NCBI RefSeq assembly: GCF_006440775.1
Contig: NZ_VFTZ01000003.1
Location: forward strand, 186,001 to 250,000
DNA length: 64,000 nt
Origin: Mesorhizobium sp. B2-7-2
GTDB lineage: Bacteria; Pseudomonadota; Alphaproteobacteria; Rhizobiales; Rhizobiaceae
Direction: 5' to 3'
Part shown: piece by piece, positions 60,767 through 64,000 of the stretch
How the letters are laid out: each line of letters begins with the position of its first letter
How positions within the stretch are numbered: the stretch's first letter is position 1
Program-made: the position numbers and the translations under genes
Notes under the pieces: model-generated
Seen by the model: only the letters and a program-made list of their open reading frames with translations
Told to the model about the DNA's origin: nothing
Database searches by the model: none

Positions 60767-62314
60767 TCAGCTTGCACCGGCCGGCAACGGCGGCAGCCAG
60801 GTGTCGCCGGTCCAGCCCTTCTCGTCATAGTCGGCCATGCAGGTATCGACCAGTTCCTCCATCGCTTTCAAGCGGCCGCCGCGCTCCGCCCCTTTCAGCA
60901 CCTGCAGCCGCACCTCTTCCGGCGCGCCGGCATAATTGAGCTCGTAAAGCGCGTGGCGGCCGCCGAACTCGGTGCCGGTGGCGTCCCACAGCAATTTCAT
61001 GATCTTGATGCGCTCGACATGGCCCATGTCGTTGGAGCCGCGCACATATTGCGCGAGGTAGCGGTCGATCTCCGGATTGTCGAAATCCTTCGCCGAGGAC
61101 GGCAGGTAGATCAGCCCGGAGGCGATCACCCGGCGCACCGTGTCGATGACGCGCGGATAGGCCTCCGACATGAAGGTGCGGTAGGCGAGCGCCGCTTCCA
61201 GATTGGGCAGCACTGCACCATTGGCCCACGGGATCGGGTTGTGCGCCATGGCGTTGGAAAAGCTCCAGAACATATGGCGCAGCGCGATCACCTCGCCCAG
61301 CGCAGCCTGGTTGCCGCGGAAGGCGTCGCCGCCGGTCGCCCGCAGCGCCTTGGCTAGTAGGCCGGCAAGGAAGTCGAGCTTGACAGCAAAGCGCGTGCAG
61401 CCCTGAAAGCAGTAGCCATGCATGAAGCCCGACGCCGGGTGGAAGGACAGGATCTTCTGCGCGTCGCGCAGCACCAGCACGTCCTCCCAGGGGATGAAGA
61501 CATTGTCGAGCACCAGGATCGCGTCATTCTCGTCGAAGCGCGACGACAGCGGATAGTCGAAAGGATGGCCGACGGTGTTCGCCGTCTGCTCGTAGGAGAC
61601 GCGGCAGAACATCTTTATGCCGGGCGCGTTCATCGGCACGATGAACATCACCGACAGCGACGGATCCTCCGTCACCGTCGCCGAGCTCTGCGCCAGGAAA
61701 TTGTAGTGGGTTAGCGCCGACGATGTCGCCACCACCTTGGCGCCGGACACCCAGATGCCGGCATCGCTTTCCTTAGTGATATGCACGAACACATCCTTCA
61801 CCTGCTCGGCCGGCTTGTGGCGGTCGATCGGCGGGTTGACGATGGCATGGTTCATGAACAGGACCGCGTCCTGCGCCCTTTTGTGCCAGGCGCGCGCATT
61901 GTCCTTGAACGGGCCGTACCATTCGGCATTGGCGCCCAGCGTGTTCATCAGCGCCGCCTTGTAGTCGGGCGTGCGTCCCATCCAGCCATAGGACATGCGC
62001 GACCAGTCGGCGATCGCCGTCTGCTGCTGGGCAAGCTCGGCGGCCGAATGGGCGACACGGAAATATTTGTGCGTGTATCCGCCCGAGCCGGTGTCGGTGG
62101 GAGAGGTCAGCACGGCCTGCCGGTTGGGATCATGCAGGGCATCGTAGAGGCGGGCCAGCGAGCGCGCCGAATTGCGCATCGCCGGGTGGCTGGTCACGTC
62201 GGCTACGCGCTCGCCATTGATATAGACCTCGCGTCCGTCGCGCAGACTGTCGAGATATTCGGCGCCGGTGAACGGCCGCTTCGTGTCGGCCCGGAAATCT
62301 TCCGATCGCATCAT
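60767..62314 (-). CDS. hpaB: 4-hydroxyphenylacetate 3-monooxygenase, oxygenase component
   Basis: A 515-residue FADH2-dependent hydroxylase converting 4-hydroxyphenylacetate to 3,4-dihydroxyphenylacetate. It has the HpaB N-terminus TGAEYLDSLRDGREVYINGE, the flavin loop region ATSSALTHYNFLAQSSATVT, FVPMNAPGIKMFCRVSYE-like strands, and the C-terminal MGHVERIKIMKLLWDATGTE. GGGAGG precedes a double ATG. Together with hpaC it forms the two-component monooxygenase at the top of the pathway. Confidence 0.95.
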   Translation of the reverse strand: MMRSEDFRADTKRPFTGAEYLDSLRDGREVYINGERVADVTSHPAMRNSARSLARLYDALHDPNRQAVLTSPTDTGSGGYTHKYFRVAHSAAELAQQQTAIADWSRMSYGWMGRTPDYKAALMNTLGANAEWYGPFKDNARAWHKRAQDAVLFMNHAIVNPPIDRHKPAEQVKDVFVHITKESDAGIWVSGAKVVATSSALTHYNFLAQSSATVTEDPSLSVMFIVPMNAPGIKMFCRVSYEQTANTVGHPFDYPLSSRFDENDAILVLDNVFIPWEDVLVLRDAQKILSFHPASGFMHGYCFQGCTRFAVKLDFLAGLLAKALRATGGDAFRGNQAALGEVIALRHMFWSFSNAMAHNPIPWANGAVLPNLEAALAYRTFMSEAYPRVIDTVRRVIASGLIYLPSSAKDFDNPEIDRYLAQYVRGSNDMGHVERIKIMKLLWDATGTEFGGRHALYELNYAGAPEEVRLQVLKGAERGGRLKAMEELVDTCMADYDEKGWTGDTWLPPLPAGAS

Positions 62315-62323
62315 GATCCTCCC

Positions 62324-62379
62324 TTAACACGTTAACGATAGCGCTGGTCGTGCCAAAGGTTTATGGACGAAAGCATAAA
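62324..62379. promoter_or_regulatory. hpaB-hpaA divergent control region
   Basis: TTAAC-AC-GTTAA (62324-62335) shares 11 of 12 bases with the site upstream of hpaF and so is a candidate HpaR operator. TTTATG (62360-62365) and CATAAA (62374-62379) form a second, perfect 6-bp inverted repeat with 8-bp spacing next to the hpaA start, a candidate HpaA or -35 region site. Confidence 0.6.
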
Positions 62380-62402
62380 ACCATTTGGATTTTTTCGTCG
62401 TC

Positions 62403-63272
62403 ATGGGCCAGACCGCCATTCCCGAGTTCTTTGTCTACGGCGAACCGGCGCGGGCGCTCGATGTCGGCTTCCTGCATGTCGAGACCGTGCAGGCCCGCGC
62501 TTCGGTGCATCGAGGGCACGTTCTGGCGCACAAACATCCGCAAATGGCGCAGATCACCCTCTGGACCGGCGGCAGCGGCAGCTACTGGATCGAGGACGAA
62601 ACCTTGAGTTTTTCGGCGCCTACGGTGAGCTTCATGCCGAGCGGCGTGGTGCATGGCTTCAGCATCGAACCTGGCACCGATGCCATCGTCGTGTCGGTCG
62701 CAGATGAAGCACTTGTGGCCATCGCCGAGCATTCCTTGCTGCCGCTCGACCAACCGGTCTTCGTCACCGGACGCGGCGAGACGGCCCTGTGGGAGAGGTT
62801 GGGCGATACGGTCAGAATGATCCAGGCGGAATATGCCGACAGGCTGCCCGGTATGGAGAAAATCCTGCTACCGCTGATCGCTGTGGCGTTGTCGGGCATC
62901 GCCCGCCTGGATGCGGTATCGCATGCCGTCACCCTGCCAGCCGCTGTGGCGCTGGGCGGCCGCCTCCGGCGGCTGATCGACCGGCATTTTCGCGACGACT
63001 GGCCGGTCGAGCGCTATGTTGAGAGCCTCAGCACCACGCGCCATCTGCTCGATAAGGCGGCGCGCCAGGTGCTGGGATCGGGCGTGCGGCAAGCCGTGGG
63101 CGAGCGCCGGCTGGTCGAGGCCAAGCGCCTGCTGCTGTTCACGGTGCGCTCGGTCGAGGACATCGCTTATGAGACCGGATTCAATGACCCGGCCTATTTC
63201 TCGCGCTTCTTCCGGCAGGCGGTTGGAATGGCGCCTGCGGCGTGGCGGAAGGAAAGGGTGAATGGTGAATAG
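62403..63272 (+). CDS. hpaA: AraC-family activator of 4-hydroxyphenylacetate monooxygenase genes
   Basis: A 289-residue AraC protein: an N-terminal cupin (HKHPQMAQITLWTGGSGSYW, SFMPSGVVHGFSIEPGTDAI) and a C-terminal DNA-binding domain (YVESLSTTRHLLDKAARQVL, then SVEDIAYETGFNDPAYFSRF and FRQAVGMAPAAWRK). ATG 62403 is preferred to TTG 62385. It is divergent from hpaB-hpaC, the usual place of HpaA, which activates hpaBC with 4-hydroxyphenylacetate. Its 3' end contains the GGTGAATGGTGAAT part of an inverted repeat. Confidence 0.92.
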   Translation: MGQTAIPEFFVYGEPARALDVGFLHVETVQARASVHRGHVLAHKHPQMAQITLWTGGSGSYWIEDETLSFSAPTVSFMPSGVVHGFSIEPGTDAIVVSVADEALVAIAEHSLLPLDQPVFVTGRGETALWERLGDTVRMIQAEYADRLPGMEKILLPLIAVALSGIARLDAVSHAVTLPAAVALGGRLRRLIDRHFRDDWPVERYVESLSTTRHLLDKAARQVLGSGVRQAVGERRLVEAKRLLLFTVRSVEDIAYETGFNDPAYFSRFFRQAVGMAPAAWRKERVNGE

Positions 63273-63345
63273 AAGAGACTAGTGGAGCTTGACCGGCAGC
63301 ACTTGAAGGAATTTCCCACCATTCACCATTCACCATTCGCCATTC
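63257..63345. repeat. Heptamer repeat and long inverted repeat between convergent genes
   Basis: Four head-to-tail copies of (A/G)CCATTC occupy 63318-63345 and run into the stop codon of the aminotransferase. GGTGAATGGTGAAT (63257-63270), in the last codons of hpaA, is the exact reverse complement of ATTCACCATTCACC (63321-63334), so a 14-bp stem with a 50-nt loop can form. It may act as a bidirectional terminator or as a slippage-prone repeat. Confidence 0.65.
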
Positions 63346-64000
63346 ACCGCGCAGCAGCGGCCAACCCCGCATCTAGCGCCTCCGCAATCTTCACCACATC
63401 GGCCGCCGAGATGACCAGCGGCGGCGACAGGATGATGGCGTTGCCGGAAACGCGCAGCAGGACGCCGGCCTTGTAGGCAGCGTCAGCGACGGCGCCCATC
63501 GTCTTCTTGTCGGCCGGCTTCTTGGCGTCGCGGTCTGAGACCAGCTCGAGCGCCGCCATCAGCCCCTGATAACGGACGTCGCCGACCAGCGTGTGTTTTG
63601 CCTTCAGCGCCTCCAGCGCCTTGCCTAGCTCGATGCCGCGTGCAGCGGCGTTCTCGTTGACGGCAAGGCGTCTTGTTTCGGCGAGCGCGGCCAGCCCCGC
63701 CGCGCAGCCGACGGGATGGCCGGAATAGGTGTAGCCGTGGCCAATCGCGCCGAAGCTGGTCTTGTCGGCCTCAAAGACGTCGGCGACCTTGGCGCCGATC
63801 AATGTCGCGCCCAGCGGGAAATAACCCGACGTGATCGCCTTGGCGATGGTCATGAAATCGGGTTTCACGCCGGACAGGCGCGAACCTGACCAGGCGCCGG
63901 TGCGGCCAAAGCCGGTCACCACCTCGTCGGCGATGAGCAGGATGTCGTGGCGGTCGCAAATCGACCGCACCATTGGCATGAAGCTCTCGTGCGGAACAAT
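63344..64000 (-). CDS. Class III aminotransferase, N-terminus cut by window edge
   Basis: About 218 C-terminal residues of a PLP aminotransferase: ILLIADEVVTGFGRTGAWSG (Asp binding the PLP ring), DFMTIAKAITSGYFPLGATL (Schiff-base Lys), HGYTYSGHPVGCAAGLAAL and the C-terminal GNAIILSPPLVISAADV. The pattern AIGHGYTYSGHP is that of omega-amino acid:pyruvate or putrescine-type transaminases. Its stop codon lies in a heptamer repeat. It might deaminate amines produced by the group II decarboxylase of the hpa cluster, but that is speculative. Confidence 0.92.
   Translation of the reverse strand: MVPHESFMPMVRSICDRHDILLIADEVVTGFGRTGAWSGSRLSGVKPDFMTIAKAITSGYFPLGATLIGAKVADVFEADKTSFGAIGHGYTYSGHPVGCAAGLAALAETRRLAVNENAAARGIELGKALEALKAKHTLVGDVRYQGLMAALELVSDRDAKKPADKKTMGAVADAAYKAGVLLRVSGNAIILSPPLVISAADVVKIAEALDAGLAAAAR

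Noticed and set aside
63318..63345. Possible CRISPR-like array from the CCATTC repeats
   Set aside because: Units are 7 bp, adjacent without spacers, and only four in number; no cas gene is near.

Overview
The window is GC-rich, densely coding chromosomal DNA that looks like an alphaproteobacterium of the order Hyphomicrobiales, most plausibly Mesorhizobium or a near relative. The case rests on a DUF982 protein, an SH3/DUF1236 secreted protein preceded by a GGAAC-N16-CGTT (EcfG-type) promoter, ribose-type and UgpB-type ABC importers, TAXI-TRAP transport and many catabolic operons that each carry their own regulator. No rRNA, tRNA, integrase, insertion sequence or CRISPR array was seen.

Layout. 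1-7534: a sugar-acid locus with a UgpB-type ABC importer, an SDR and a GntR/FCD regulator on the minus strand, divergent from an acid-sugar dehydratase, two uncharacterised genes and a second SDR. 7535-9262: decayed accessory DNA with a frameshifted ArdC-like gene and three tandem diverged copies of a small protein. 9263-21334: a long operon of Rieske ferredoxin, ribose-type ABC importer, FGGY kinase, desaturase-type di-iron oxygenase, ferredoxin reductase, class III-like alcohol dehydrogenase, alpha/beta hydrolase and LysR regulator. 21464-34272: an accessory/stress mosaic with an SH3/DUF1236 protein, a Xre/MbcA-RES toxin-antitoxin pair with its operator, a CPA1 antiporter, an ECF sigma/anti-sigma pair, two copies of a cassette (zinc-ribbon gene, two-hairpin element, small gene), a DUF982 gene and several broken genes.

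34367-41232: a beta-keto acid cleavage enzyme divergent from an RpiR regulator, class III aminotransferase and TAXI-TRAP transporter. 41763-52673: a LysR regulator divergent from 2,2-dialkylglycine decarboxylase and a B12-dependent acyl-CoA mutase operon (B12 subunit, MeaB-type GTPase, large subunit, crotonase, CoA ligase), then an AraC regulator and an orphan amino-acid-type binding protein. 53253-63272: a homoprotocatechuate (hpa) cluster for 4-hydroxyphenylacetate, including an aromatic amino acid decarboxylase and the regulators HpaR and HpaA. The window ends inside a class III aminotransferase.

The strongest candidates for something undescribed are: (i) the 9263-20415 operon, whose gene content fits uptake and oxidative O-demethylation of a methylated sugar or cyclitol; (ii) the combination of dialkylglycine decarboxylase with a 2-hydroxyisobutyryl-CoA-mutase-like enzyme carrying Val at the specificity position; and (iii) the duplicated cassette with its conserved two-hairpin element. 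All functions are read from sequence by eye; no database search was run.
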